Assembly (NCBI RefSeq): GCF_900111575.1
Contig: NZ_FOIF01000013.1
Span: 1-32,067, forward strand
DNA: 32,067 nucleotides
Origin: Anaerobranca gottschalkii DSM 13577
GTDB taxonomy: Bacteria; Bacillota; Proteinivoracia; Proteinivoracales; Proteinivoracaceae
Reading direction: 5' to 3'
The position numbers and the translations under genes were made by a program. Below, one piece after another: positions 7,752 through 16,760 of this stretch. Under the pieces are notes generated by a model, which saw only the letters and a program-made list of their open reading frames with translations, was not told the DNA's origin and made no database searches. Each line of letters starts with the position of its first letter. Position 1 is the first letter of the stretch.

Positions 7752-7979
7752 ATGATTAACTTAACAGTACGGTTATTTGCTACCTTGAGGGAAAACAGAG
7801 GGAAAGAACTCCATTTACAGTTTGATAAACCAGTAACTCCAAGGGATATAATAGAAAGGTTAAATATCCTTGAAGAAGATGTAGCTATATTATTGGTCAA
7901 TGGTAGAGATGGCAGTTTAGATACCCACCTTGAAGATAATGATATTATTTCAATTTTCCCTCCCGTTGGCGGGGGCTAA
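7752..7979 (+). CDS. MoaD/ThiS-family sulfur carrier protein
   Basis: A 75-residue beta-grasp protein ending in PPVGGG; the terminal diglycine is the residue pair that is adenylated and thiocarboxylated in MoaD and ThiS. The first strand, LTVRLFATLRE, is typical of MoaD rather than ThiS. It probably delivers sulfur for the dithiolene of the pyranopterin that holds tungsten in the neighbouring AOR. A longer reading from TTG 7716 would overlap the maturase gene; ATG 7752 with GGGG seven bases upstream gives the normal family length. The partner MoaE is not in the window, whereas MoaA and MoaC are encoded 11 kb downstream, so this could be a dedicated carrier for the tungsten enzyme or the only MoaD. 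Confidence 0.85.
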   Translation: MINLTVRLFATLRENRGKELHLQFDKPVTPRDIIERLNILEEDVAILLVNGRDGSLDTHLEDNDIISIFPPVGGG

Positions 7980-8024
7980 AGCAGGATTTTTCCTAAACAA
8001 TGTAGAATGTAAAAATTAAGATAA

Positions 8025-8048
8025 AAACACCGGTAAATACCGGTGTTT
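8025..8048. terminator. Hairpin between the moaD-like gene and the yhaO-type gene
   Basis: AAACACCGGTA pairs over 11 bases with TACCGGTGTTT. The T run is weak on the plus strand but good on the minus strand (TTTTATCTTAATTTTT). It ends 21 bases before the next start codon, so it may end the aor unit or shape the yhaO leader. Confidence 0.55.
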
Positions 8049-8069
8049 CCATTATAGGAGGGAAAATTA

Positions 8070-9296
8070 TTGGTAAAATTTATCCATTGTGCAGATATCC
8101 ATCTAGATAAACCTTTTTCAGGTTTAGGAACTATTGATGAAAGGATACAACAAAAGGTATTGGAAGGGAATAAAAAGGCCTTTGAACAGATAATAAATAT
8201 AGCATTGGAAGAAAAAGTGGATTTTCTGTTAATAAGTGGGGATCTTTTTGATGGCACAAAGGTCAGTTTAGAAAGTCAAATGCTATGTGTAAGGCTTTTT
8301 AGAATGTTAGAAAAGGAAAACATTAAAGTTTACATTGCTAGAGGTAATCATGACCCTAAGGGAACAGTTCTTAATATTAACTTCCCTGAAAATGTCCATT
8401 TTTTTTCGGAGAAGGAACCGGAAACTATCCCTTTGGAGAAATTTGGGGAAAAGGTTTTTATCCATGGTATCAGTTACCCTAAGGAAAAGGTAGAGGAAAA
8501 TTTAGCATTAAAATTTCCCGTTGCTAAAGAAGGAATAAATATAGGGGTTTTACATTGTGAAGTAGGGACAGGGGAAGGATACAGTCCTTGTACTTTAAGG
8601 GATCTCAAAGAAAAAAATTACCACTACTTTGCTTTAGGACATATCCATAAAGGAGAAGTTTTATCAGAAGATCCTTATATAGTTTATTCTGGGACCCATC
8701 AAGGTAAAAACATTAAAGAAACTGGAGAAAAGGGTTGTTTTTTGGTATCGATAGAAAATGGACAAGTTCAAATAGAATTTTATAAAACCGGTGTTATCCA
8801 GTGGATTTGTGAAGAAGTAGAAGGAGCTGACTTGACTAGTATAGATGACCTAAAGGATATATTGGAACAAAAGATCAAAGAAGTAACAGAAAAAATAGAA
8901 ACACAAGGGGCAATAATAAGGTTCCTTTTGAATGGCCAGAGCAAGCTAGCTGGAATCGATACAGAAGAACTAAATGGTTTAGTAGCAGGTTTTAATGAAG
9001 AATTTGCCTATAAATTGCCCTTTATTTGGGTTGAATCCATTGAAAATAACCTTAAATCCCCAATAGATATAGAAAAGTTAAAAGAGCAGGATTTCTTTTT
9101 AGCTACTTTGTTAGGGATACTTGAAGAGAGCAAACTTTCTTTTAAATTACAAGAGGAAATATTTCAAAACCTAAAACTTTTATCAAAATCAGAAATTAGA
9201 AAAATTGTCGGGGAACTAAACAAAGTTGAAATTCTACAAAAGACAGAGAATCTTTTGATACAATATTTTGCTGGAGGATTGGATAATGTGGATTAA
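8070..9296 (+). CDS. yhaO: DNA-repair-type metallophosphoesterase (YhaO/SbcD/Mre11-like)
   Basis: A calcineurin-like phosphoesterase with every metal-binding motif in order: D9-x-H11 (CADIHLD), ISGDLFD, RGNHDP, VLHCE and GHIHKG. This arrangement is that of the SbcD/Mre11 nuclease family, which with an ABC-type ATPase partner opens and trims DNA ends. The C-terminal 170 residues are less conserved and would carry the partner-binding region. Length (408) and the partner downstream fit Bacillus YhaO better than classical SbcD. The start is TTG 8070, with AGGAGGG seven bases upstream. The stop overlaps the next gene by 11 bases, a sign of tight translational coupling. The biochemical role of the YhaO/YhaN pair is less clear than that of SbcCD. 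Confidence 0.87.
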   Translation: MVKFIHCADIHLDKPFSGLGTIDERIQQKVLEGNKKAFEQIINIALEEKVDFLLISGDLFDGTKVSLESQMLCVRLFRMLEKENIKVYIARGNHDPKGTVLNINFPENVHFFSEKEPETIPLEKFGEKVFIHGISYPKEKVEENLALKFPVAKEGINIGVLHCEVGTGEGYSPCTLRDLKEKNYHYFALGHIHKGEVLSEDPYIVYSGTHQGKNIKETGEKGCFLVSIENGQVQIEFYKTGVIQWICEEVEGADLTSIDDLKDILEQKIKEVTEKIETQGAIIRFLLNGQSKLAGIDTEELNGLVAGFNEEFAYKLPFIWVESIENNLKSPIDIEKLKEQDFFLATLLGILEESKLSFKLQEEIFQNLKLLSKSEIRKIVGELNKVEILQKTENLLIQYFAGGLDNVD

Positions 9297-12108
9297 AGGG
9301 ATTAAAATTGATGGTTTTGGTATTTTGAGAGATTTTGAAATAAATAATTTGTCTCCAGGGTTAAATATAATCTACGGTTATAATGAAAATGGAAAGACGA
9401 CATTGAAAAATTTCATTACTTCAATTCTCTTTGGCTTTAAAGATAGGAGGAATGTAATTAAACGGTATGAACCGGTGAATGGAGGAACCCACGGAGGTAA
9501 ATTAGTATTTAATTATAAAGATCAAAGATGTGAAGCCTCTAGATTTTATAAGAAAAAATCAGAAGGTGATTTAGAAGTAATTTGTAGTGGACAGTTAAAA
9601 TTTACTTTATCAGAAATTTTAGCAGGGATAAATAGAGATGTATATGAAAATGTATTTTCCTTTGGGTTAGAAGAGCTAGGGAGTTTAAACAGTTTGACAG
9701 ATAAAAAGGAAATAGTGGAACAAATATACACTGCCAGCTTTGGAGTAAAAACTGATTTAATTAAAAATGTAAAAAAAGAATTAGAAGGGCAGCTAGATAA
9801 TATCTATAAGGATGGTAATAATAGTAAAAAGCTGTTAAATCAAAACTTAGAAGAATATAAGGTAGTAAAAAAAGCTATCTTAGAGGCAATGAAAAGGGAA
9901 GAAAAATACGGGGAATTAAAGGAAAGGTTACAAGGATTAGCAATTCAAAGGGAAGAAATAGAAAAGGAAAAATTAGATCTTGAAAGGGAACTAATAAAAT
10001 CTGAAACCTTATATAACTATTTCCCAACCTATCAACAATACTTAGAAATAGAGAGGAAAGTAAAGGAATTAAGTTATAAAGGAGAGTACAGTGAAGGTGA
10101 CTACAATAGTCTACAAACCCTTATTGGAGAATTGGAAAAGCTAAGGGAAGAAAAGGAAGAAAAAGGGTTAGAATTAACAAAAATTCAAATTAATCTAGAT
10201 AATATTACCTTAGATAATCGACTCCTCGAAAAAAAAGAAAAGTTAAAAAAATTAGGGGAGTGGGCTATAAGTATAAAAGAAATTAACAAAAACTATCAAG
10301 ATAATAGGAACAAATGGGAAGAGTTAAATAAAAGAATTTCAACAGCTAAAATCAGCTTAATTGGCAAATTACAAAAAGAGGTAGAAGAAATTTTCCTCCC
10401 CATAGGTTTTAAAAAGAAACTAGAAGAGTTAGAAGAAAAAATTAATAACAAGATGAAAGAAGAAGAGCAAAAAGGGTGGGAAATCAGTCAGTTAAAGGAG
10501 AATTTCCACACTATCAAAGGTGAAGATATAGGGGAAACCCTTTCTATGTTATATCAGCTAAAGGATTGGGAAAATAAAAAAGGAATATATTTGCCAAAGG
10601 TTTTACTCCTATTGAATACCTCTATCCTTTTCTTTTTAGTTTGGCAAGGGGATTACCCATTTTTAACTATATTTTTTGCCTTAAGCATTATCCCATTAAA
10701 TTTTTGGTTGATTTATAATTGGGTAAAAGATAAAAATAATAGGATAAAGATTAAAAGTGCTCTAAAGGATAAGGGAGTTATAAATTTTAACAATATTGAT
10801 TTAGAAATAAATAAGTTTCAAACTTTAGAGAGTAACTATCAAAAATTACAAAGGATCTTAGAGATATATAATTCTATAGTAGAAGATCTTAGAGATTTAG
10901 AAGGGGAAAAAGAACAACTTTTTTCTGAAGTAGGTTTTAAGGGAGATTTGTCCATAAAGGAAGGTTTGGATTTAGTAGAAGAGATTTCTAAGATTCAAGG
11001 ATTATTAGGTGAAGCTGAGGAATATAAGTTAAAGTTCAATGGAGAAAAAGAAAAAATAAATAATTTTATTCAAATATGTAAGATAGAGATAGATGATAAG
11101 CTAACATCCTTAGAAGATGCTTTAATAACTGTTAATCAAAAACTAGAGTTATTAAAAACAGAAGAAGAAAAAGTGGAGAAATATAAAGGGTTGAAGGGTC
11201 AATTGGAATTTGTTTATAGGGATATTCAAAGGATTTTAAAGGAAGAAAGGGAGAAGGAAGAAAAATACAAGGAGTTATTAGATAAAGGAGGAGTAAAAAC
11301 ACCACAGGAGTATGAAGAAAACTATCAGAAGTATTTAGAAGGAAAAAAATTATTGGAGATGAAAAATACTTATTTAGCCAAGTTAGAAGGTGTTAATCTT
11401 GGGTCAATCCAAGAGGTACTTAAAATCTATAGTGAAATAAATGAACAACATCTTACTAGAAAGATTAGGGATTTAATAGAAATGTTACAAGATAAAAAAG
11501 AAAAAATAGAAGAAATTTCTAAGGAAATAGGAAAGCTAGAAAAAGAAATCGAAGACTTAGAAAAAAATAGTTCATTACAACAATTGGCTTTAACAGAAGA
11601 GAGAATAAAAAATCAAATAATCGAAAACGTTAAAAGGTGGGCTATCTATAAATCAAGTTTAACAGTTTTAGAAAAGGCTATTAAAGAGTATGAAGAAAAA
11701 ACCCAACCAGATGTATTAAAAAGGGCTGCAGAATATTTTACTATAATAACTGATGGTAGATATAACAATATCAAAGTTAAAGATAATGAACTGATAAATA
11801 TGTTTGTTGTCCAGCCAAATGGTAAAGAGATTCCAGTGGAAGCCTTAAGTAGAGGGACCCAAGAACAGCTGTATATTTGCATAAGATTAGGACTGATTAA
11901 AGAATTTTCCGATAAAAAAGGTCCCTTGCCTTTACTTTTTGACGATATTTTTGTCAATTTTGATGAACAAAGGATGGCAAAAGGTTTTAATGTTTTACAA
12001 CAATTGGCAAAGGAACAGCAAATACTCTTTTTTACTTGTCATCAAAGGGTACTAGATCTTTTACAAAAGGAAAAAGTAAATACCGTAAATCTTGCCTTTT
12101 TATCATAA
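9286..12108 (+). CDS. yhaN: YhaN-like SMC/SbcC-type ATPase with central membrane hairpin
   Basis: A 940-residue split-head ATPase. The N-terminal half has Walker A GYNENGKTT (31-39). The C-terminal head has the ABC signature region LSRGTQEQ (about 855) and Walker B LPLLFDDIF (about 880), followed by a late TCHQRV switch. Between them are long Glu/Lys-rich coiled coils. At the point where SbcC and Rad50 carry a CxxC zinc hook, this protein has two hydrophobic segments (about 438-452 and 457-480), as in YhaN; no CxxC is present there. It should pair with the upstream phosphoesterase, apparently at the membrane. ATG 9286 is chosen over TTG 9268 because GGAGG lies eight bases upstream of it and overlaps the extra codons. 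Confidence 0.85.
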   Translation: MWIKGIKIDGFGILRDFEINNLSPGLNIIYGYNENGKTTLKNFITSILFGFKDRRNVIKRYEPVNGGTHGGKLVFNYKDQRCEASRFYKKKSEGDLEVICSGQLKFTLSEILAGINRDVYENVFSFGLEELGSLNSLTDKKEIVEQIYTASFGVKTDLIKNVKKELEGQLDNIYKDGNNSKKLLNQNLEEYKVVKKAILEAMKREEKYGELKERLQGLAIQREEIEKEKLDLERELIKSETLYNYFPTYQQYLEIERKVKELSYKGEYSEGDYNSLQTLIGELEKLREEKEEKGLELTKIQINLDNITLDNRLLEKKEKLKKLGEWAISIKEINKNYQDNRNKWEELNKRISTAKISLIGKLQKEVEEIFLPIGFKKKLEELEEKINNKMKEEEQKGWEISQLKENFHTIKGEDIGETLSMLYQLKDWENKKGIYLPKVLLLLNTSILFFLVWQGDYPFLTIFFALSIIPLNFWLIYNWVKDKNNRIKIKSALKDKGVINFNNIDLEINKFQTLESNYQKLQRILEIYNSIVEDLRDLEGEKEQLFSEVGFKGDLSIKEGLDLVEEISKIQGLLGEAEEYKLKFNGEKEKINNFIQICKIEIDDKLTSLEDALITVNQKLELLKTEEEKVEKYKGLKGQLEFVYRDIQRILKEEREKEEKYKELLDKGGVKTPQEYEENYQKYLEGKKLLEMKNTYLAKLEGVNLGSIQEVLKIYSEINEQHLTRKIRDLIEMLQDKKEKIEEISKEIGKLEKEIEDLEKNSSLQQLALTEERIKNQIIENVKRWAIYKSSLTVLEKAIKEYEEKTQPDVLKRAAEYFTIITDGRYNNIKVKDNELINMFVVQPNGKEIPVEALSRGTQEQLYICIRLGLIKEFSDKKGPLPLLFDDIFVNFDEQRMAKGFNVLQQLAKEQQILFFTCHQRVLDLLQKEKVNTVNLAFLS

Positions 12109-12197
12109 GTAGGTTATTATACATTTATTGAAAATAATATTGAACTAAATATCCGAGAAAATACAGAATACATATAACTTTATAAGGAGGAAAGAAG

Positions 12198-13583
12198 ATG
12201 TCTGAAGTAACTATGGATAAAATAGTAGCACTATGTAAATCCCGGGGTTTTATTTTCCCAGGTTCAGAAATATACGGAGGTTTAGCAAATACTTGGGATT
12301 ACGGACCTTTGGGGGTAGAGTTAATAAACAATATTAAAAAAGCTTGGTGGAAAAAATTCGTACAAGAAAATCCCCACAATGTGGGAATGGATTCAGCAAT
12401 ACTTATGAATCCCGAAGTTTGGGTAGCCTCTGGCCATGTAGGAGGCTTTAGTGACCCTCTCATTGACTGTAAAGAATGTAAAAGTAGATTTAGAGCAGAT
12501 AAGCTAATAGAGGAATATTATAAAGGTCAAGGGGAAGAAGTAGTAGGTATTGATGGTTGGACAAATGAAGAAATGTTAAACTTCATTAAAGAAAAAGAGA
12601 TTAAATGTCCTGATTGTGGTAAACACAATTATACCGATATTAGGCAGTTTAATTTAATGTTTAAAACCTTTCAAGGTGTAACGGAAGATTCAAAATCTGA
12701 AATTTACTTAAGACCTGAAACAGCCCAAGGAATCTTTGTAAATTTTAAAAATATCGCTAGAAGCTGTCGATGCAAGGTGCCCTTTGGGATTGCCCAGATA
12801 GGTAAGAGTTTTAGAAACGAAATAACTCCCGGTAACTTTATCTTTAGAACTAGGGAATTTGAACAAATGGAACTTGAGTTTTTCTGCAAACCTGGTGAAG
12901 ATTTAGAGTGGTTTAAATACTGGAAAGAGTTTTGCTATAACTGGTTAGTGGAATTAGGAATGAATCCTGAAAAACTTAGATTAAGGGACCATGAAAAAGA
13001 GGAACTTTCCCACTACAGTAATGCAACAACAGATATAGAATTCCAGTTTCCCTTTGGTTGGGGAGAACTTTGGGGAATTGCCGATAGAACTGATTTTGAC
13101 TTAAAACAACATCAAGAACATTCAGGAAAAGATTTAACATATCAAGATCCCCACACCAATGAAAAGTATATCCCTTATGTTATTGAGCCTTCTGTAGGGG
13201 TAGCGAGACTGGCTTTAGCTTTCTTGATTAGCAGCTATGAAGAAGAGGAATTGGAAAATGATAGTAGAACAGTATTAAAGTTACATCCATATTTAGCACC
13301 TTTTAAAGCTGCAGTTTTACCACTATCTAAAAAGCTTTCTGACGATGCTTTTAAAATCTATCAAAAATTGGCTAAGAAATTCATGGTGGATTTTGATGAT
13401 AGTGGAAGTATTGGTAAGAGATATAGAAGACAAGATGAGGTAGGAACACCATTCTGCATTACCTTTGATTTTGACTCATTAGAAGATAATTGTGTTACTG
13501 TAAGGGATAGGGACACTATGGAACAACAAAGGATCAGCATTGACCAGTTAGAAAACTATTTAGAAGAAAAACTACAATTTTAA
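12198..13583 (+). CDS. glyQS: Glycyl-tRNA synthetase, homodimeric class II type
   Basis: Charges tRNA-Gly with glycine. Class II core blocks are visible: the N-terminal [14 protein letters not shown] and [19 protein letters not shown], motif 2 around [21 protein letters not shown], and motif 3 [14 protein letters not shown]. Two CxxC pairs (CKECK and CPDC, in the first 150 residues) sit in the insertion that often binds zinc. The C-terminal anticodon-binding domain begins near [14 protein letters not shown]. Length (461) is normal for the alpha2 enzyme. The start has AAGGAGG about 8 bases upstream. The 89-base leader is too short for a T-box, which many Firmicute glyQS genes carry. It is followed by its own hairpin. 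Confidence 0.97.
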   Translation: MSEVTMDKIVALCKSRGFIFPGSEIYGGLANTWDYGPLGVELINNIKKAWWKKFVQENPHNVGMDSAILMNPEVWVASGHVGGFSDPLIDCKECKSRFRADKLIEEYYKGQGEEVVGIDGWTNEEMLNFIKEKEIKCPDCGKHNYTDIRQFNLMFKTFQGVTEDSKSEIYLRPETAQGIFVNFKNIARSCRCKVPFGIAQIGKSFRNEITPGNFIFRTREFEQMELEFFCKPGEDLEWFKYWKEFCYNWLVELGMNPEKLRLRDHEKEELSHYSNATTDIEFQFPFGWGELWGIADRTDFDLKQHQEHSGKDLTYQDPHTNEKYIPYVIEPSVGVARLALAFLISSYEEEELENDSRTVLKLHPYLAPFKAAVLPLSKKLSDDAFKIYQKLAKKFMVDFDDSGSIGKRYRRQDEVGTPFCITFDFDSLEDNCVTVRDRDTMEQQRISIDQLENYLEEKLQF

Positions 13584-13586
13584 TTT

Positions 13587-13615
13587 AAGGGACAAAGAGT
13601 CATTCTTTGTCCCTT
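13587..13615. terminator. Terminator hairpin after glyQS
   Basis: AAGGGACAAAGA pairs perfectly over 12 bases with TCTTTGTCCCTT around a 5-base loop, starting three bases after the stop codon. The T run that follows is weak. Confidence 0.7.
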
Positions 13616-13641
13616 ATTAAAAGGTTAAAGTAGGTGAAAAA

Positions 13642-14256
13642 ATGAATATACAGCAGATTGAGGAATTAGCCTTTAATATAATGAAAGATCGGAAAATCCC
13701 TGGTAGGGAAAAGGGATTTATTTACTATCACGGTAAAAGGACAGCAAATATAGCGTTAAATATTTACAACCAATTAGTAGAAAAAGGCAGTAAAGAAGAG
13801 ATGGATCTTCTATATTGTGGATGTCTTTTTCACGATGTAGGTAAAGGAATAGAACCCCATAATGAAACGGGGAAGGAGCTAGTTAATTACTATTTACGGG
13901 ATATATGTAATGTTGAACAAAGGGAGATAATTTCCCGGATAGTTTATGAACATAATTTAAGGGGAGAAAAATATGGAGGAAACTCTTTCTTAGGTAAAAT
14001 TGCCCAAGATGCAGACATTTTAGATCATATGGGAACTATGGATATTTGGATTGCCTTTCAATGGCATGCCAATTTTGATGAAAGGGTAGAAGACTCTTTA
14101 AAGTTTTTTTTAGGAGGGCAGTGGGAAGAAATAACAGAAAAACTGAGAAGCCTACTAAATTTTTCCCCTTCTATAGATGCCTTTGATCGGAGAAAAGCTT
14201 TTACAGAAGAATTTTTAAGGCGTTTTAAAAGGGAAAGTGAAGGAAGATTATATTAA
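13642..14256 (+). CDS. HD-domain phosphohydrolase
   Basis: A small metal-dependent phosphohydrolase of the HD superfamily. The ligands are visible as H30 (YYHGKRT), H64-D65 (LFHDVGKG), H104 (YEHN) and the late aspartates in DADILD (123-128). This domain hydrolyses phosphate esters or nucleotides; the substrate is not predictable from what I see, and I do not recognise a named subfamily. It is 204 residues long and is preceded by AGGTGA at a good distance from ATG 13642. Only 14 bases separate it from the JAMM-helicase gene, which suggests one transcript, so a role connected to nucleotide or nucleic-acid metabolism is possible but unproven. Confidence 0.85.
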   Translation: MNIQQIEELAFNIMKDRKIPGREKGFIYYHGKRTANIALNIYNQLVEKGSKEEMDLLYCGCLFHDVGKGIEPHNETGKELVNYYLRDICNVEQREIISRIVYEHNLRGEKYGGNSFLGKIAQDADILDHMGTMDIWIAFQWHANFDERVEDSLKFFLGGQWEEITEKLRSLLNFSPSIDAFDRRKAFTEEFLRRFKRESEGRLY

Positions 14257-14270
14257 GGAAGATGGGAACT

Positions 14271-16748
14271 ATGAGGGAGAAAAGTGTTAAATTTACCGAA
14301 GATGTAAAAAAAAGAATAAAATATGCCATTGAACAGGCGAAAGGGAATGAAGTTTTCTTTAAAGGTTTAGTTAATGAACAAAAAATAATCTGGGATGTTG
14401 AAGTATTGGCAAGGGGTAACCAGTTCAGTGTCCCCGCATGTTTATGTGATTTAGAACCGGGGGATGTAGTTATCCATAACCATCCTTCAGGGGAGCTAAC
14501 CCCTTCAGCGGCTGATATCAATATAGCAGCAAAACTGGGGGCAGATGGTATAGGATTTTTGATTATAGATAACTCTGGAGAAGAACTTTATGTGGTAGTG
14601 GAACCTTATTTTCCTTCTGAGGATATCCCAATTTCCTTAGAATCTATTCAAAAAATTTTGGGTGAAGGAGGAAGGATAGCCTGTCATTTAGAGAATTATG
14701 AGTATCGTCAAGAACAAATCAAAATGGCGGAAAAAATAGCGTTATCCTTTAATAATCAGCAACATCTTTTGGTAGAAGCAGGTACTGGAACAGGGAAAAG
14801 TTTAGCCTACTTAATTACTGCAATATTATGGGCGGTAAAAAATAAAAAACGGGTAGTCATTTCAACAAATACCATCAACTTACAAGAACAAATAATGTTT
14901 AAAGATATCCCCTTTTTGCAGAGGGTATTGGCAGATAAGTTTAAAGGTGTATTAGTTAAAGGGCGGAGTAACTATTTGTGTTTAAGGAAATTAGAGAGTT
15001 TAGAAACAGATAGTTTGTTGGAAGATGTAGATGAAGATTTATCCCAGTTAAAGGCCCTTAAAGAATGGGGCTTGAAGACTACCGATGGGAGTAAAGCTGA
15101 TTTATCTTTTTTGCCCAAAGAAACAAATTGGGAGCAGGTTTGCAGTGAAGGGGATTTATGTTTAAAGGTCCATTGTCATCATTATAAAGATTGTTTTTTC
15201 TTTAAAGCTAGGCGGGAAAGTGCTACGGCCGATATCTTGGTAGTAAATCACCATCTCCTTTTTGCCGATATAGCCCTAAGGAGTAAAGGGTTAGAGAGTG
15301 GAGTCCTTCCTAAATATCATTGTATAGTATTTGATGAAGCCCATAACATAGAAGATACCGCCACGACCTATTTCGGGTATAAAATTAATAAATACTTGGG
15401 GATTAAACAATTCACCCGACTTTTTTATACTAAAGGTGGAAAACAGAGGGGTTTTTTAATAGATCTTAATTATAAAATTAGTAGTGATAAACACATTACC
15501 CCTATAATCAAAGGAAGGGTAAATGACCTGATTATATTGGAGTTAATTCCCCAGTTAGGAGAAATGGTTAAAAAAACCCATCTGTTTTTTGATAATGTCT
15601 ATACTTTATTAAATGGCAATTCAAAGGTTAGATTAACGCCGGCATTTATAGAAACAGCAGAATATAAAGATGTAGAAAATCAATGCGTAATTTATATCCA
15701 AGAACTTACTAAATTTATAGAAACCCTCAAGAAGTTACTATCGACTTTAGAGGAAATGCCTAGTAAAGCCTTTGAAGGATTATTACCTCAAGTGATGGAA
15801 TTAAATGCTTATATAAAAAGGTTAGAAGGGGTAGCGGAAACATTAGACTACCTTTTCTTAAAAGAGGTTAAGGGAGATGTAAAATGGCTTGAGTTAAGTG
15901 GCACATCTAAGAATAGATATGTAACGGCAAATTCTGCTCCATTAGATATTTCTTATCAATTAAATGAAAATATCTATACTGTCTATCAATCAGTAATCCT
16001 GACCTCTGCTACTTTGACAACTGGAGGGAACTTCCACTATATTAAAAATCGCTTAGGTTTGAATTTATGTCAATATAAATTAGAGGAACTGATTTTACCT
16101 TCCCCCTTTAATTATAAAGAACAGGTGTTGTTTTGTGTGCCGACAAATCTACCGGAACCTACTCAAAGGGATTTTGAACTAGAAATTATTGACAATTTAT
16201 ACCAGCTGATTATGGCTACAAGGGGTAGAGCCTTTGTCTTATTTACTTCCTTTAAATTATTAAATGAAACCTATGAAAAATTAAAACCCCTACTGGAAGA
16301 TAGGGGAATTAACTGTTTTAAACAAGGGGAAATGCAAAGACATTTACTATTACAAAACTTCAAAAAAGATATTTCCTCTGTCCTTTTTGCAACATCTAGT
16401 TTCTGGGAAGGGGTAGATGTACAAGGAGAGGCCTTGAGTAATGTAATATTAGTCAAGTTACCCTTTAGTGTTCCAGATGAACCAATTGTAGAAGCAAGGC
16501 AAGAGTTAATTCAACAAAAAGGTGGCAATCCCTTTATGGAATATCAAGTACCCCAAGCTGTTCTGAGGTTTAAACAAGGATTTGGACGGCTGATAAGGAG
16601 CAAAGAAGATAGAGGGGTTGTTGTAGTAACTGATAAGCGGATATTAACTAAAACATACGGTAAAATATTTTTAAAATCCTTACCCCAATGTAATGAATTA
16701 GCCGGTGATTTAAATAGGGTAACAGAAACTATTGTAGATTTTCTGTAA
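14271..16748 (+). CDS. DinG/XPD-family helicase with N-terminal RadC-like JAMM domain
   Basis: Two modules in one 825-residue chain. Residues about 1-115 form a JAB/MPN domain with a complete zinc-peptidase motif: H69-x-H71, S79, D82 (VIHNHPSGELTPSAADI), nearly the RadC signature. From about residue 140 comes a superfamily 2 helicase of the DinG/XPD type: Walker A EAGTGTGKS (169-177), iron-sulfur-like cysteines (NYLC, CSEGDLC, KDC), VVNHHLLF, DEAH box FDEAHNIED, TSATLTTGG, SSFWEGVDVQG and the motif VI block RFKQGFGRLIRS. DinG unwinds 5'-3' and removes R-loops and G-quadruplexes; Bacillus-type DinG instead carries an exonuclease domain at this end. ATG 14271 is preferred over ATG 14262, whose ribosome binding site would be too close. 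The function of the fusion is unknown to me. Confidence 0.88.
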   Translation: MREKSVKFTEDVKKRIKYAIEQAKGNEVFFKGLVNEQKIIWDVEVLARGNQFSVPACLCDLEPGDVVIHNHPSGELTPSAADINIAAKLGADGIGFLIIDNSGEELYVVVEPYFPSEDIPISLESIQKILGEGGRIACHLENYEYRQEQIKMAEKIALSFNNQQHLLVEAGTGTGKSLAYLITAILWAVKNKKRVVISTNTINLQEQIMFKDIPFLQRVLADKFKGVLVKGRSNYLCLRKLESLETDSLLEDVDEDLSQLKALKEWGLKTTDGSKADLSFLPKETNWEQVCSEGDLCLKVHCHHYKDCFFFKARRESATADILVVNHHLLFADIALRSKGLESGVLPKYHCIVFDEAHNIEDTATTYFGYKINKYLGIKQFTRLFYTKGGKQRGFLIDLNYKISSDKHITPIIKGRVNDLIILELIPQLGEMVKKTHLFFDNVYTLLNGNSKVRLTPAFIETAEYKDVENQCVIYIQELTKFIETLKKLLSTLEEMPSKAFEGLLPQVMELNAYIKRLEGVAETLDYLFLKEVKGDVKWLELSGTSKNRYVTANSAPLDISYQLNENIYTVYQSVILTSATLTTGGNFHYIKNRLGLNLCQYKLEELILPSPFNYKEQVLFCVPTNLPEPTQRDFELEIIDNLYQLIMATRGRAFVLFTSFKLLNETYEKLKPLLEDRGINCFKQGEMQRHLLLQNFKKDISSVLFATSSFWEGVDVQGEALSNVILVKLPFSVPDEPIVEARQELIQQKGGNPFMEYQVPQAVLRFKQGFGRLIRSKEDRGVVVVTDKRILTKTYGKIFLKSLPQCNELAGDLNRVTETIVDFL

Positions 16749-16760
16749 AAGATATTAAGG

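Noticed and set aside
12109-12197. Possible T-box leader of glyQS
   Set aside because: The leader is only 89 bases, with no specifier stem, no T-box consensus and no terminator/antiterminator pair.
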